Shown piece after piece: positions 1-6,645 of a DNA stretch of 19,330 nucleotides. Location of the stretch: the NCBI GenBank assembly GCA_900555725.1, contig USMD01000026.1, positions 1 to 19,330 of the forward strand, read 5' to 3'. The stretch's first letter is position 1. Every line of letters begins with the position of its first letter. Source of the DNA: an uncultured Garciella sp. Its GTDB lineage: Bacteria; Bacillota; Clostridia; Eubacteriales; Garciellaceae. A program made the translations under genes and the position numbers. The notes under the pieces were generated by a model. That model saw only the letters and a program-made list of their open reading frames with translations. It was not told where the DNA came from and did not search any database.

Positions 1-46
1 AGATTTCTGCCTGTCTCGTGGGCTCGGAGATGTGTATAAGAGACAG
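1..46 (+). other. Illumina Nextera i7 adapter (sequencing artefact)
   Basis: Bases 28-46 read AGATGTGTATAAGAGACAG, the 19-base Tn5 mosaic end used in Nextera libraries. Bases 13-27 read GTCTCGTGGGCTCGG, the rest of the read-2 adapter. Bases 5-12 (TTCTGCCT) match the position and sequence of an i7 index (N703 read on this strand), and bases 1-4 (AGAT) fit the P7-side flank. This is library sequence carried into the assembly, not genome. Genuine sequence starts at 47. Confidence 0.98.
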
Positions 47-73
47 TCTATATCTAGAATGTAATAGGATAGC

Positions 74-142
74 CATATAGAATATATGGTGTAGTATGAA
101 CCCGTGTTTGAGAAAAATCCTATTTGTGCAATTTCCTTATTT
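74..142 (-). repeat. Interspersed repeat copy A (possibly cut by the insert end)
   Basis: On the minus strand this begins with AAGGAAATTGCACAAATAGG, continues through TTTTTCTCAAACAC and ends in a small palindrome (CATATA, GAA, TATATG). Positions 74-118 match the reverse complement of 6541-6585 at 36 of 45 bases without gaps, and 108-142 match 11513-11547 at 29 of 35. The copy lies 20 bases beyond the metI stop codon. Similarity to copy B may continue to position 47, where the insert stops, so the full element could extend outside the window. Confidence 0.75.
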
Positions 143-161
143 GAATAAAATTATGCTTATA

Positions 162-824
162 CTATTTTTTAGTTAAATATTTCGCAAGAGAGTTCCCAAT
201 TCCTTGAACAATTTGAACCATAAGCACTAAAATAATAATTGTTGCAATCATTATATCCATTTCATATCTATAATAGCCATATCGGATTGCTAAATCTCCT
301 AAACCGCCTCCTCCTATGGCACCAGCCATTGCAGAGTATCCTATAAGATTTATAATTGTTGTTGTGATACCTAAAATTAGAGAAGGAAGGGATTCTGGTA
401 ATAAAACTTTAAATATAATTTGTTTTGGGGTGGCACCCATAGATTGAGCAGCCTCAATTACTCCAGGGTCAATTTCTATTAAAGAACTTTCAATCATTCG
501 AGCAGCAAAGGGTGCTGCTGCAATAGATAAGGGTACAATGGTTGCAGTGGTTCCTATGGTTGTTCCAACTATTAATCTTGATAAAGGAAATAACGCAATC
601 ATCAATATCAAAAATGGTATAGAACGGGTGATATTTATTATGGTATTTAAACATTTATGAATACTCCTTTTTTCCCCAATATGCCCTTCTTGTGTAATGA
701 CTAATAGAACGCCTATGGGCAGGCCTAGAACCACGGCAAAAAAACTAGAAACTACAACCATATAAATGGTTTGTACTGTAGCATTAGGCAACAGCATCAG
801 CAATTTAGAAATCATTTCATTCAT
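162..824 (-). CDS. metI: Methionine ABC transporter permease MetI
   Basis: This is the membrane permease of a MetNI-type importer for methionine or its derivatives. The 220-residue product has about five hydrophobic segments (roughly residues 17-43, 60-86, 92-112, 147-172 and 190-213). The EAA loop that contacts the ATPase begins at residue 124 (EAAQSMGATPKQ). Length and motif fit the MetI family. The ATG overlaps the last 8 bases of metN, and its Shine-Dalgarno site GGAGGTGAT lies inside metN, so the two are translationally coupled. Transcription should come from the SAM-riboswitch leader upstream of metN. The usual third gene, metQ (substrate-binding lipoprotein), does not follow: a repeat and the insert end occupy that place. 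Substrate assignment rests on family resemblance and the riboswitch. Confidence 0.93.
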   Translation of the reverse strand: MNEMISKLLMLLPNATVQTIYMVVVSSFFAVVLGLPIGVLLVITQEGHIGEKRSIHKCLNTIINITRSIPFLILMIALFPLSRLIVGTTIGTTATIVPLSIAAAPFAARMIESSLIEIDPGVIEAAQSMGATPKQIIFKVLLPESLPSLILGITTTIINLIGYSAMAGAIGGGGLGDLAIRYGYYRYEMDIMIATIIILVLMVQIVQGIGNSLAKYLTKK

Positions 825-1836
825 GATCTATCACCTCCACTTTTAAGGATTGTTTTTGTAAAAAACCAAGGGCTGTGTTTAATTGATTTGTTTCTCCAAT
901 TAATTCAATAATGAGTTGACCATAGGCATTTTTCTGAATATAATTTATATTTCCGGCTAGAATATTAGCAGTGACTTCGTAAGTTTTTACCATTTGAGAA
1001 ATAATAGGTTGTTTTGCTGCATCATCTGGAAAATATAATTTTATTAATTTGGTTTCTTTTCCTGGTACCTTTTTCATTGTATAGTGATCAAAAATAGCTA
1101 TATCTTTGTCCTGCACAAAGATACGGGTTAATTTATTTTGTGGAGAGGAAAATAAATGAAATACGCTATCTTCTTCAATGATTACCCCATGATCAATTAC
1201 AGCAACTCGTTGACAAATTTCTTTTACGACTTCCATTTGATGGGTAATCATAATAATTGTTATATTTAATTTTTGATTTATTTCCTTTAAAAGGGATAGT
1301 ATAGACTGGGTGGTCTGGGGGTCTAAAGCAGAAGTTGCCTCGTCACATAACAATACCTGAGGATTACTGGCGAGAGCTCTAGCGATACCTACCCGTTGTT
1401 TTTCTCCTCCACTTAATTGAGAAGGATAAGCATCTATTTTATGACTTAATCCAACTAACTTTAGAAGTTCTTTTACTCTTTGATCTTTTTTTTGTCTATC
1501 TACTCTTGAAATATCCAATGGAAAAGATGCATTTTGATAAACAGTTTTTCGAGATAAAAGGTGAAAGTGCTGGAAAATCATTCCTACTGTTTTTCGATAT
1601 TCACGAAGCTGATTTTTATCATATTCCATGATATTTTTTCCATTTACATAGATAGCCCCGCTGGTAGGCTCTTCTAAACGATTGATACATCGTATTAAAC
1701 TGGATTTTCCCGCACCACTTAATCCAATAATCCCATAAATAGATCCAGAAGGAATGGTTAGATTTATATTTTTTAAAGCATTTACGGTGTTAGTACCTTG
1801 ACTATAAGTTTTTTGTAGATCCTTGATTTCAATCAT
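817..1836 (-). CDS. metN: Methionine ABC transporter ATP-binding protein MetN
   Basis: This is the ATPase subunit that powers methionine import with MetI. From the chosen start, Walker A (GLSGAGKSS) has its lysine at residue 44, followed by the Q-loop (IFQHFHLL), signature (LSGGEKQR), Walker B (VLLCDEATSALDP) and switch histidine (MITHQ). After about residue 260 comes a C-terminal NIL domain, which in characterised MetN proteins binds methionine and inhibits transport. Three ATG codons stand in tandem at 1842, 1839 and 1836. AGGAGG at 1845-1850 sits only 2 bases from the first but 8 from the third, so 1836 is the best start, with 1839 possible. The gene is led by a SAM-I riboswitch and overlaps metI. 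The NIL domain and riboswitch together separate it from other ABC ATPases. Confidence 0.95.
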   Translation of the reverse strand: MIEIKDLQKTYSQGTNTVNALKNINLTIPSGSIYGIIGLSGAGKSSLIRCINRLEEPTSGAIYVNGKNIMEYDKNQLREYRKTVGMIFQHFHLLSRKTVYQNASFPLDISRVDRQKKDQRVKELLKLVGLSHKIDAYPSQLSGGEKQRVGIARALASNPQVLLCDEATSALDPQTTQSILSLLKEINQKLNITIIMITHQMEVVKEICQRVAVIDHGVIIEEDSVFHLFSSPQNKLTRIFVQDKDIAIFDHYTMKKVPGKETKLIKLYFPDDAAKQPIISQMVKTYEVTANILAGNINYIQKNAYGQLIIELIGETNQLNTALGFLQKQSLKVEVIDHE

Positions 1837-1859
1837 CATCATAACCTCCTAAAGTATAT

Positions 1860-1890
1860 AAAAAAACTTCTTTCAGAAATGAAAGAAGTT
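1860..1890 (-). terminator. Riboswitch-controlled intrinsic terminator
   Basis: On the minus strand an 11-bp perfect stem (arms 1880-1890 and 1865-1875, 4-base loop) is followed by a U run at 1860-1864. Its 5' arm overlaps the 3' strand of aptamer helix P1 by two bases. This is the expression platform of the SAM-I riboswitch: SAM-bound RNA should terminate here, before metN. Confidence 0.92.
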
Positions 1891-2008
1891 ATCAAACTAG
1901 ACTCTCATCTCTCAGTATGTAATCACATACTGCAGGATTTAGCACCAGTGCATAGATATGCCGGTTGCCGGGCTTCGTCGGGCCAGTCCCTCCACCACTC
2001 TTGATAAG
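1889..2008 (-). promoter_or_regulatory. SAM-I (S-box) riboswitch upstream of metNI
   Basis: Read on the minus strand, the aptamer opens with CTTATCAAGAG, then GGTGGAGGGACTGGCCC and GAAGCCCGGCAACC, the conserved S-box core. A P3-like arm follows (GGTGCTAAATCCTGCAG), then GAGAGATGAGAG and the P1 closing strand TTGATAA (1889-1895), which pairs with TTATCAA at 2001-2007. The junction reads GACGAA where GAUGAA is common. It senses S-adenosylmethionine: when SAM is abundant the terminator at 1860-1890 forms and metNI is off. Confidence 0.96.
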
Positions 2009-2055
2009 CGATAAAAATATTTTTCGTTGTTAAAGAATAAAACTTGATAATTTTT

Positions 2056-2084
2056 ATTATAATTCGTTATACAATAAGTGTCAA
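2056..2084 (-). promoter_or_regulatory. Sigma-A promoter for the metNI leader
   Basis: On the minus strand a perfect -35 TTGACA (2079-2084) and perfect -10 TATAAT (2056-2061) are separated by 17 bases. Transcription should start near 2049, about 40 bases ahead of the riboswitch aptamer. Confidence 0.93.
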
Positions 2085-2171
2085 GGATAAAATAGAAAAT
2101 ACCTATTAAAATAATCCATAAAATAGATTGGATTTTAGTTTTAAAAAATTCTAATTTTCCATGATAATGAA

Positions 2172-2209
2172 ATTTCAATAAGAGTGTGATATTATTGAAA
2201 TGGTATATT
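2172..2209 (+). promoter_or_regulatory. Palindromic operator candidate and extended -10 for the desulfurase operon
   Basis: ATTTCAATAA (2172-2181) and TTATTGAAAT (2192-2201) form a perfect 10-bp inverted repeat around a 10-base spacer. It abuts an extended -10, TGGTATATT (2201-2209), 37 bases before the desulfurase ATG; no good -35 is visible. The symmetry and position fit a repressor or activator site, but the protein is unknown. A small RNA hairpin is an alternative if transcription starts further upstream. Confidence 0.45.
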
Positions 2210-2245
2210 ATAGCTCTATTAATAATTTGAAAGGGAGTTTTATTT

Positions 2246-3406
2246 ATGAGAGAAATCTATCTGGATAATAGTGCTACCACAAAACCCCTGAACAATGTGG
2301 TGAAAATCATGATGGAATATTATCAACATAAATACGGGAACCCTTCTTCTATGCATAAGATGGGGATTGAAGCAGAAAAAGGAATTAAATTTGCGAGAAA
2401 AGAAATAGCCAAATTTCTTAAGGTAGAAGAAGAGGAAATTATATTTACCTCTGGAGGAACAGAGTCCAACAATATGGCAATTCAAGGGGTTGTAAATCGT
2501 AATAAAAAAAGAGGAAATCATATTATTACTACAACAATAGAGCATCCCTCTGTGTTAAATATTTTTAAGGATTTAGAAAAGAGGGGATTTGAAGTTTCTT
2601 ATTTGTCAGTAGACAAGAAAGGAAGAATTAACTTAGAAGAGATAAAATCACTGGTAAGAAAAGATACTATATTGGTAAGTGTTATGATGGTGAACAATGA
2701 AATAGGGACTATACAGCCAATTAAAAAGATTGGTAAAATCATTAAAGAAAATAACAGTCAATGTGTTTTTCATGTAGATGGGGTACAAGCTTTTGGGAAG
2801 GTTCCTTGTTATCCTAAAAATATGAATATAGATTTATTTACTATAAGTAGTCATAAAATCCATGGACCTAAAGGAGTTGGCGCTCTTTATAAAAGAAGAG
2901 ATTTATTGATTGATCCTATTATTCTAGGAGGAGGACAGGAAGTGGGTATCAGATCAGGTACAGAAAATGTACCAGGAATTGTAGGTATGGGAAAGGCAGT
3001 AGAAAATTTAAATAAAAATTTTGAGAAAAATATAAAATTTTTGCGCCTTTTAAGACAAAGGGCTAAAGAAAAAATTTCAGAGAAAATAAAGAATGTTTCT
3101 ATTAATGGACCTACCAATTTAGAAGAGATTGCTCCCCATATATTAAGTGTATCTTTTGAAAATATAAAAGGAGAGGTTTTACTTCATTCTTTAGAACAGG
3201 ATGGGATTTACGTATCTACTGGATCAGCCTGTTCTTCTAAGAAAAAAGGAAGTCATGTTTTAAAAGGGATAGGACTACCTGATACATTTATAGATGGAAC
3301 CTTACGTATTAGCTTTTCCATATTAAATAAAGAAGAAGAGGTGGATATTTTAGTTGAATCATTAAAAAAATATGTTGATTTACTAAGGAAAATTATAAGG
3401 AGGTAG
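2246..3406 (+). CDS. Cysteine desulfurase (NifS/IscS family, NifZ-like partner of ThiI)
   Basis: This PLP enzyme takes sulfur from L-cysteine as a persulfide on its own cysteine and releases alanine. The 386-residue protein starts MREIYLDNSATTKP, typical of the family. The PLP lysine lies in SSHKIHGPKG at residue 204 and the catalytic cysteine in STGSACSS at residue 329. It has no extra domains. The ATG follows AAAGGGAG at a normal distance. thiI starts 5 bases after its stop, the arrangement of the Bacillus nifZ-thiI pair, so the likely job is to donate sulfur to ThiI for 4-thiouridine in tRNA rather than general Fe-S assembly; no iscU or iscR is nearby. A palindrome precedes the operon. The family is certain; the dedicated role is inferred from context. 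Confidence 0.95.
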   Translation: MREIYLDNSATTKPLNNVVKIMMEYYQHKYGNPSSMHKMGIEAEKGIKFARKEIAKFLKVEEEEIIFTSGGTESNNMAIQGVVNRNKKRGNHIITTTIEHPSVLNIFKDLEKRGFEVSYLSVDKKGRINLEEIKSLVRKDTILVSVMMVNNEIGTIQPIKKIGKIIKENNSQCVFHVDGVQAFGKVPCYPKNMNIDLFTISSHKIHGPKGVGALYKRRDLLIDPIILGGGQEVGIRSGTENVPGIVGMGKAVENLNKNFEKNIKFLRLLRQRAKEKISEKIKNVSINGPTNLEEIAPHILSVSFENIKGEVLLHSLEQDGIYVSTGSACSSKKKGSHVLKGIGLPDTFIDGTLRISFSILNKEEEVDILVESLKKYVDLLRKIIRR

Positions 3407-3411
3407 TTTAT

Positions 3412-4569
3412 TTGGAAAAAGTAATTTTAGTAAAATATGGGGAGATTAGCTTAAAAGGACTAAATCGATCCTATTTTATGAATCAATTATATAGGAATAT
3501 GAAAACAGTCCTTTCAACATATAAAGAAGTTCATATAGAACAAATACAGGGGAGATACCTTATAAAATGTTTAGAAGAAGATGTGGAACAAGCAATTCAA
3601 TCTTTGACTCGAGTTTTTGGAATTGTATCTATAAGTCCCGCCTTTCAACTTGAAAATGATTTAGACAAGATAAAAGAGGTCGCTCTTAAACTAATAATGA
3701 ATAATGTAAAAATAAAGACTTTTAAAGTAGAGACTAAAAGAGGAAATAAGAATTTCCCTTTGAAGTCTCCAGAAGTTAGTAGAGAAGTAGGAGCACATAT
3801 TTTAATTCATACGGATCATTTAAAAGTAGATGTGCATCATCCAGATACAAAAATTTATGTTGAAATAAGAGAAAAAGCCTATGTTTATAATAAAATCATT
3901 TCTGGAGCTGGAGGATTGCCTGTGGGTTCCAATGGAAAAGCTTCACTATTAATTTCCGGAGGGATTGATAGTCCAGTAGCTGGTTATATGGTAGCCAAAA
4001 GAGGAGTGGAATTAATAGCAGTGCATTTTCATAGTTTTCCCTTTACTAGTGAAAGAGCTAAGGAGAAGGTAGTGGATCTAACTAGAATCTTAACTCAATA
4101 TGCAGGTCCTATTAAATTATTTGTGATACCTTTTACTAAAATTCAAACAGAAATAGGGCAGAAATGTGATAAACGTCAAACTACGTTAATTATGAGAAGA
4201 TTTATGATGAAAATTGCTGAAGAGATCGCTACTAGAGAAGGGGCAAAAGCTCTTGTTACAGGAGAAAGCATAGGACAGGTTGCTAGTCAGACCCTTGATA
4301 GTCTAAACGTTACAAATGCTGTTGTAAATATGCCTATATTTAGACCTTTAATAGGAATGGATAAGCAAGAAATTACTGAAATATCTTATAAGATCAATAC
4401 TTATGAAACTTCTATTCTTCCTTATGAAGATTGTTGTACTATTTTTGTGCCCAAGCATCCTGAAACAAGACCAAAGCTTGAAAAGATTCTTCAATCTGAA
4501 AAAAACTTAGACAAAGAAAGCTTAATAGAGGAAGCTATCAATCTAGTAGAGATCATAAATTTACCATAG
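3412..4569 (+). CDS. thiI: tRNA 4-thiouridine synthase ThiI
   Basis: ThiI adenylates U8 of tRNA and replaces its oxygen with sulfur. The 385-residue protein has an N-terminal ferredoxin-like/THUMP region (about residues 1-165) for RNA binding and a C-terminal PP-loop ATPase with SGGIDS at residues 182-187. A CC pair at 341-342 in YEDCCTIF is the likely site of the catalytic cysteine. There is no C-terminal rhodanese domain, unlike the E. coli enzyme, so sulfur transfer must come directly from a desulfurase, presumably the gene 5 bases upstream. The start is TTG, supported by AAGGAGGT (3397-3404) 7 bases before it; the upstream stop codon lies within this ribosome-binding region. A terminator follows. 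A role in thiamine thiazole synthesis is less likely without the rhodanese domain. Confidence 0.95.
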   Translation: MEKVILVKYGEISLKGLNRSYFMNQLYRNMKTVLSTYKEVHIEQIQGRYLIKCLEEDVEQAIQSLTRVFGIVSISPAFQLENDLDKIKEVALKLIMNNVKIKTFKVETKRGNKNFPLKSPEVSREVGAHILIHTDHLKVDVHHPDTKIYVEIREKAYVYNKIISGAGGLPVGSNGKASLLISGGIDSPVAGYMVAKRGVELIAVHFHSFPFTSERAKEKVVDLTRILTQYAGPIKLFVIPFTKIQTEIGQKCDKRQTTLIMRRFMMKIAEEIATREGAKALVTGESIGQVASQTLDSLNVTNAVVNMPIFRPLIGMDKQEITEISYKINTYETSILPYEDCCTIFVPKHPETRPKLEKILQSEKNLDKESLIEEAINLVEIINLP

Positions 4570-4570
4570 A

Positions 4571-4598
4571 AAAAAGCAGTTGAACTGCTTTTTCTATT
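4571..4598 (+). terminator. Intrinsic terminator after thiI
   Basis: AAAAAGCAG (4571-4579) pairs with CTGCTTTTT (4585-4593) around TTGAA, and the U-rich 3' arm runs into TCTATTT. It separates the desulfurase-thiI unit from the sporulation operon. The A-rich 5' arm could let it act on the other strand too. Confidence 0.85.
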
Positions 4599-4633
4599 TC
4601 GACAAAAGCTTACAAAAGAAGATAAATTTCACT

Positions 4634-4660
4634 GAAGGATTAAAGATTTTTTTAGAGAAG
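4634..4660 (+). promoter_or_regulatory. Candidate sigma-H promoter of the spoIIA operon
   Basis: GAAGGATTA (4634-4642) fits the sigma-H -35 consensus RNAGGAWWW at every position. Eleven bases later AGAGAAG (4654-4660) fits RNNGAAT at 6 of 7. In Bacillus and clostridia spoIIA is driven by Spo0A with sigma-H, so type and position are as expected. No clear Spo0A box was recognised. Confidence 0.55.
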
Positions 4661-4699
4661 ATATATAAAAGGAAGAAAAGAAGTTAGGAGGGAAATACG

Positions 4700-5035
4700 A
4701 TGTCATTGAATTTAAAAATAGACAATGAGACATTAATTGTAGAAATTCAAGGAGAGTTAGATCATCATACAGCGGAAAAAATCCGGGACGAGATTGATTA
4801 TAAGTTGAATAATGATAAAGTGAAAAATATATTATTCGACTTTTCAGGTCTTTCTTTTATGGATAGCTCAGGGATAGGAGTTTTAATGGGAAGATATAAA
4901 AAAATTTCCCAAAGAAATGGACAAGCTGGGGTATACAATATAAATTCACAGGTAAGAAGAGTATTTGAGGTATCAGGACTTTTGAGAATATTTAAGGAAT
5001 TTGAGAGCAAAGAACATGCATTAGAGAATATGTAA
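4700..5035 (+). CDS. spoIIAA: Anti-sigma-F factor antagonist SpoIIAA
   Basis: A single STAS domain of 111 residues. SpoIIAA binds the anti-sigma factor SpoIIAB in the forespore and frees sigma-F. The phosphorylation loop MDSSGIG is intact; the second serine (residue 57) corresponds to the serine phosphorylated by SpoIIAB in Bacillus. Only the dephosphorylated form is active, and the phosphatase SpoIIE is expected elsewhere. The ATG is 7 bases from AGGAGGG (4686-4692). The SpoIIAB start follows within 14 bases of its stop, giving the classic spoIIAA-spoIIAB-sigF order behind a sigma-H-like promoter. Family length and neighbours leave little doubt. Confidence 0.97.
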   Translation: MSLNLKIDNETLIVEIQGELDHHTAEKIRDEIDYKLNNDKVKNILFDFSGLSFMDSSGIGVLMGRYKKISQRNGQAGVYNINSQVRRVFEVSGLLRIFKEFESKEHALENM

Positions 5036-5048
5036 AGGAGTGCATAAT

Positions 5049-5483
5049 ATGGAATTTAGAAATGAGATGAAGGTAGAATTTATAAGCAAATCTCAAAATG
5101 AGGCTTTTGCAAGAGTAGTTGTATCTGCATTTATAGCGCAACTAGATCCTACCATAGAAGAAATTTCAGATATTAAGACAGCTGTTTCGGAAGCAGTAAC
5201 CAATGCCATTATTCATGGTTATGAAGATAAAATGGGAATTGTAACAATAAAATGTAGTATTATGGGAAAAGCAATACAAATAGAAATTTCTGATAAAGGA
5301 AAAGGAATTGCCAATGTGACGGAAGCACGGGAACCTCTTTATACTTCTAAACCAGAACTTGAACGTTCGGGAATGGGCTTTACTATTATGGAATCTTTTA
5401 TGGATAAGGTGGAGATTGTTTCTGAATTAAACAAAGGAACTATTGTAAAAATGTATAAAGAATTAAAGAGTGTAGGTAAATGA
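5049..5483 (+). CDS. spoIIAB: Anti-sigma-F factor and serine kinase SpoIIAB
   Basis: A GHKL-fold ATP-binding protein of 144 residues that holds sigma-F inactive before septation and phosphorylates SpoIIAA. The N-box (SEAVTNAIIHGYE, residues 47-59), G1 box (DKGKGI, 82-87) and G2 box (ERSGMG, 105-110) are intact. The N-terminal stretch through LDPTIEEI closely follows the Bacillus protein. The frame could be opened at GTG 5040, but that codon overlaps the Shine-Dalgarno AAAGGAG (5034-5040); the ATG at 5049 sits 8 bases beyond it and is the better start. Second gene of spoIIA, followed by sigF after 19 bases. Confidence 0.97.
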   Translation: MEFRNEMKVEFISKSQNEAFARVVVSAFIAQLDPTIEEISDIKTAVSEAVTNAIIHGYEDKMGIVTIKCSIMGKAIQIEISDKGKGIANVTEAREPLYTSKPELERSGMGFTIMESFMDKVEIVSELNKGTIVKMYKELKSVGK

Positions 5484-5502
5484 CATGGGGAGTAGATAAA
5501 TA

Positions 5503-6270
5503 ATGGAAAGGAATGAAAGGATACATGGAAAAAATAATAGCTTATTAAGCCATCAAGAAACGTTAGAATTAATAAAAAAGGCACAAAATGGAGATAGAAT
5601 GGCAACAGAAAGATTAGTAGAATTTAATCTTGGCTTAGTAAGAAGTATTGTAAAAAAGTTTCAAAATAGGGGTTATGATAGGGAGGATTTATTTCAATTG
5701 GGAAGCATTGGTTTGATTAAAGCCATTCAAAATTTCGACACTTCCTATGATGTAAAATTCTCGACCTATGCGGTTCCTATGATAATGGGAGAAATTAAAA
5801 GGTTTCTAAGGGATGATGGAATGATAAAAGTGAGCCGTTCCCTAAAAGAAACTTATCAAAAGGTTTATCGAGTGAAGGAAAGATTATCAAAAAAATTACA
5901 GAGGGAACCTACTTTAGATGAAATATCTAAGGAACTGGAAATTGATAAAGAGGAAATTATTATGGCTTTAGAGGCCGGATATAGTCCGGAGTACCTCTAT
6001 GATACTATTCATCAAGATGATGGTAATCCAATATTATTAATAGATAAGATTAGTGATGAAAGTTGTGAAGACTTAAATGTTGTGGATCGTATTACCTTAA
6101 AGGAAATGATTTCAAAATTAGAGCCTAGAGAAAGACAAATTGTTGTTATGAGGTATTTTCAAGATAAAACACAAACACAAATTGCAAACAAACTTGGTAT
6201 ATCCCAAGTTCAAGTATCTAGAATTGAGAAGAAAATACTCACTCGAATGAGAGAATCTATGAAGAATTAA
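5503..6270 (+). CDS. sigF: RNA polymerase sigma-F factor (SpoIIAC), first forespore sigma factor
   Basis: A 255-residue sigma-70 family factor of the sporulation group. Region 2 (EDLFQLGSIGLIKAIQNFD, residues 61-79, then FSTYAVPMIMGEIKRFLRDDG) binds core polymerase and the -10 element. Region 3 follows, then a region 4 helix-turn-helix (QTQIANKLGISQVQVSRIEKK, about 222-242) that reads the -35. The phrase RDDGMIKVSRSLKE is characteristic of sigma-F/G. The gene order behind spoIIAA and spoIIAB separates it from sigma-G. Its ATG follows GGGGAG by 10 bases. It is held by SpoIIAB until SpoIIAA is dephosphorylated in the forespore. A strong terminator follows directly. Confidence 0.97.
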   Translation: MERNERIHGKNNSLLSHQETLELIKKAQNGDRMATERLVEFNLGLVRSIVKKFQNRGYDREDLFQLGSIGLIKAIQNFDTSYDVKFSTYAVPMIMGEIKRFLRDDGMIKVSRSLKETYQKVYRVKERLSKKLQREPTLDEISKELEIDKEEIIMALEAGYSPEYLYDTIHQDDGNPILLIDKISDESCEDLNVVDRITLKEMISKLEPRERQIVVMRYFQDKTQTQIANKLGISQVQVSRIEKKILTRMRESMKN

Positions 6271-6297
6271 AAAAAGGCTAAAAGCCTTTTTTTATTT
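6269..6297 (+). terminator. Intrinsic terminator after sigF
   Basis: AAAAAAAGGCT (6269-6279) and AGCCTTTTTTT (6283-6293) form an 11-bp stem with a 3-base loop and a long U run. The stem begins at the last base of the sigF stop codon. It ends the spoIIA operon, so the small ORF downstream is probably transcribed separately. Confidence 0.92.
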
Positions 6298-6355
6298 ATT
6301 TATTTTTTTATTTTTTGTTTATACTAATATAAAAGAGTGAGGGTGATCATAAAAA

Positions 6356-6517
6356 ATGAAAAAATATTTTAAACCTACTATCCTAACAGTATTAATCATT
6401 GTGTCCTTTATTATTTCCCTTGTATATTTAAAAAATAAAAATATAAACAATCAACCCAAAAAAGCAAAATTGGTAATCAACCTAAGTCATGAAATGGAGG
6501 AAAATTTTTATGGATAA
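6356..6517 (+). CDS. Small single-pass membrane protein, unknown function
   Basis: A 53-codon ORF from ATG to TAA. A good Shine-Dalgarno (GAGGGTGATC) lies 6 bases upstream. The product has a basic start (MKKYFKP), one membrane segment (residues 8-25, TILTVLIIVSFIISLVYL) and a polar tail (about 28 residues) rich in N and K ending EMEENFYG. This is the shape of a small membrane protein or a membrane-anchored peptide. Its stop overlaps by 8 bases the ATG of a 9-codon ORF (6510-6539), the coupled arrangement of an operon. In Bacillus, spoVA genes follow sigF at this point, so a sporulation link is possible but not shown. I do not recognise the family. It may itself be a remnant. Confidence 0.5.
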   Translation: MKKYFKPTILTVLIIVSFIISLVYLKNKNINNQPKKAKLVINLSHEMEENFYG

Positions 6518-6539
6518 AATCCAATTGTTTTTAAATTAA
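6510..6539 (+). pseudogene. Nine-codon coupled ORF, possible stump of a gene lost at the repeat
   Basis: ATG at 6510 follows GGAGG by 9 bases and overlaps the stop of the preceding small ORF, which is how a real downstream gene would start. It encodes only MDKIQLFLN before TAA at 6537-6539. Repeat copy B begins at 6541. The simplest reading is the 5' end of a gene (perhaps spoVAA, given the place after sigF) truncated by insertion or by recombination at the repeat. It is too short for any family assignment. Confidence 0.3.
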
Positions 6540-6540
6540 G

Positions 6541-6645
6541 ATTTTTCTCAAACACAAGTCTGTGCTACACTATATACTGTATATGACGATTATATTATAA
6601 GATGATTGTGTTTGAGAAAATCAATGATGCAATTTCCTCATATTA
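6541..6645 (-). repeat. Interspersed repeat copy B, with inverted arms
   Basis: On the plus strand the left arm ATTTTTCTCAAACACAA (6541-6557) and right arm TTGTGTTTGAGAAAAT (6606-6621) are a near-perfect inverted repeat (16 bases, one extra T) around a 48-base AT-rich core containing the CATATAC/GTATAT palindrome. A tail with TGCAATTTCCTCATATT extends to 6645. The element matches copy A at 36 of 45 bases in reverse orientation. It lies between the truncated 9-codon ORF and the penicillin-binding protein gene, and its tail encodes that protein's last residues and stop. Confidence 0.8.

Noticed and set aside
1939..2178. A 79-codon minus-strand ORF upstream of metN
   Set aside because: It overlaps the SAM-I riboswitch aptamer and its promoter and has no ribosome site; its translation has no family character.
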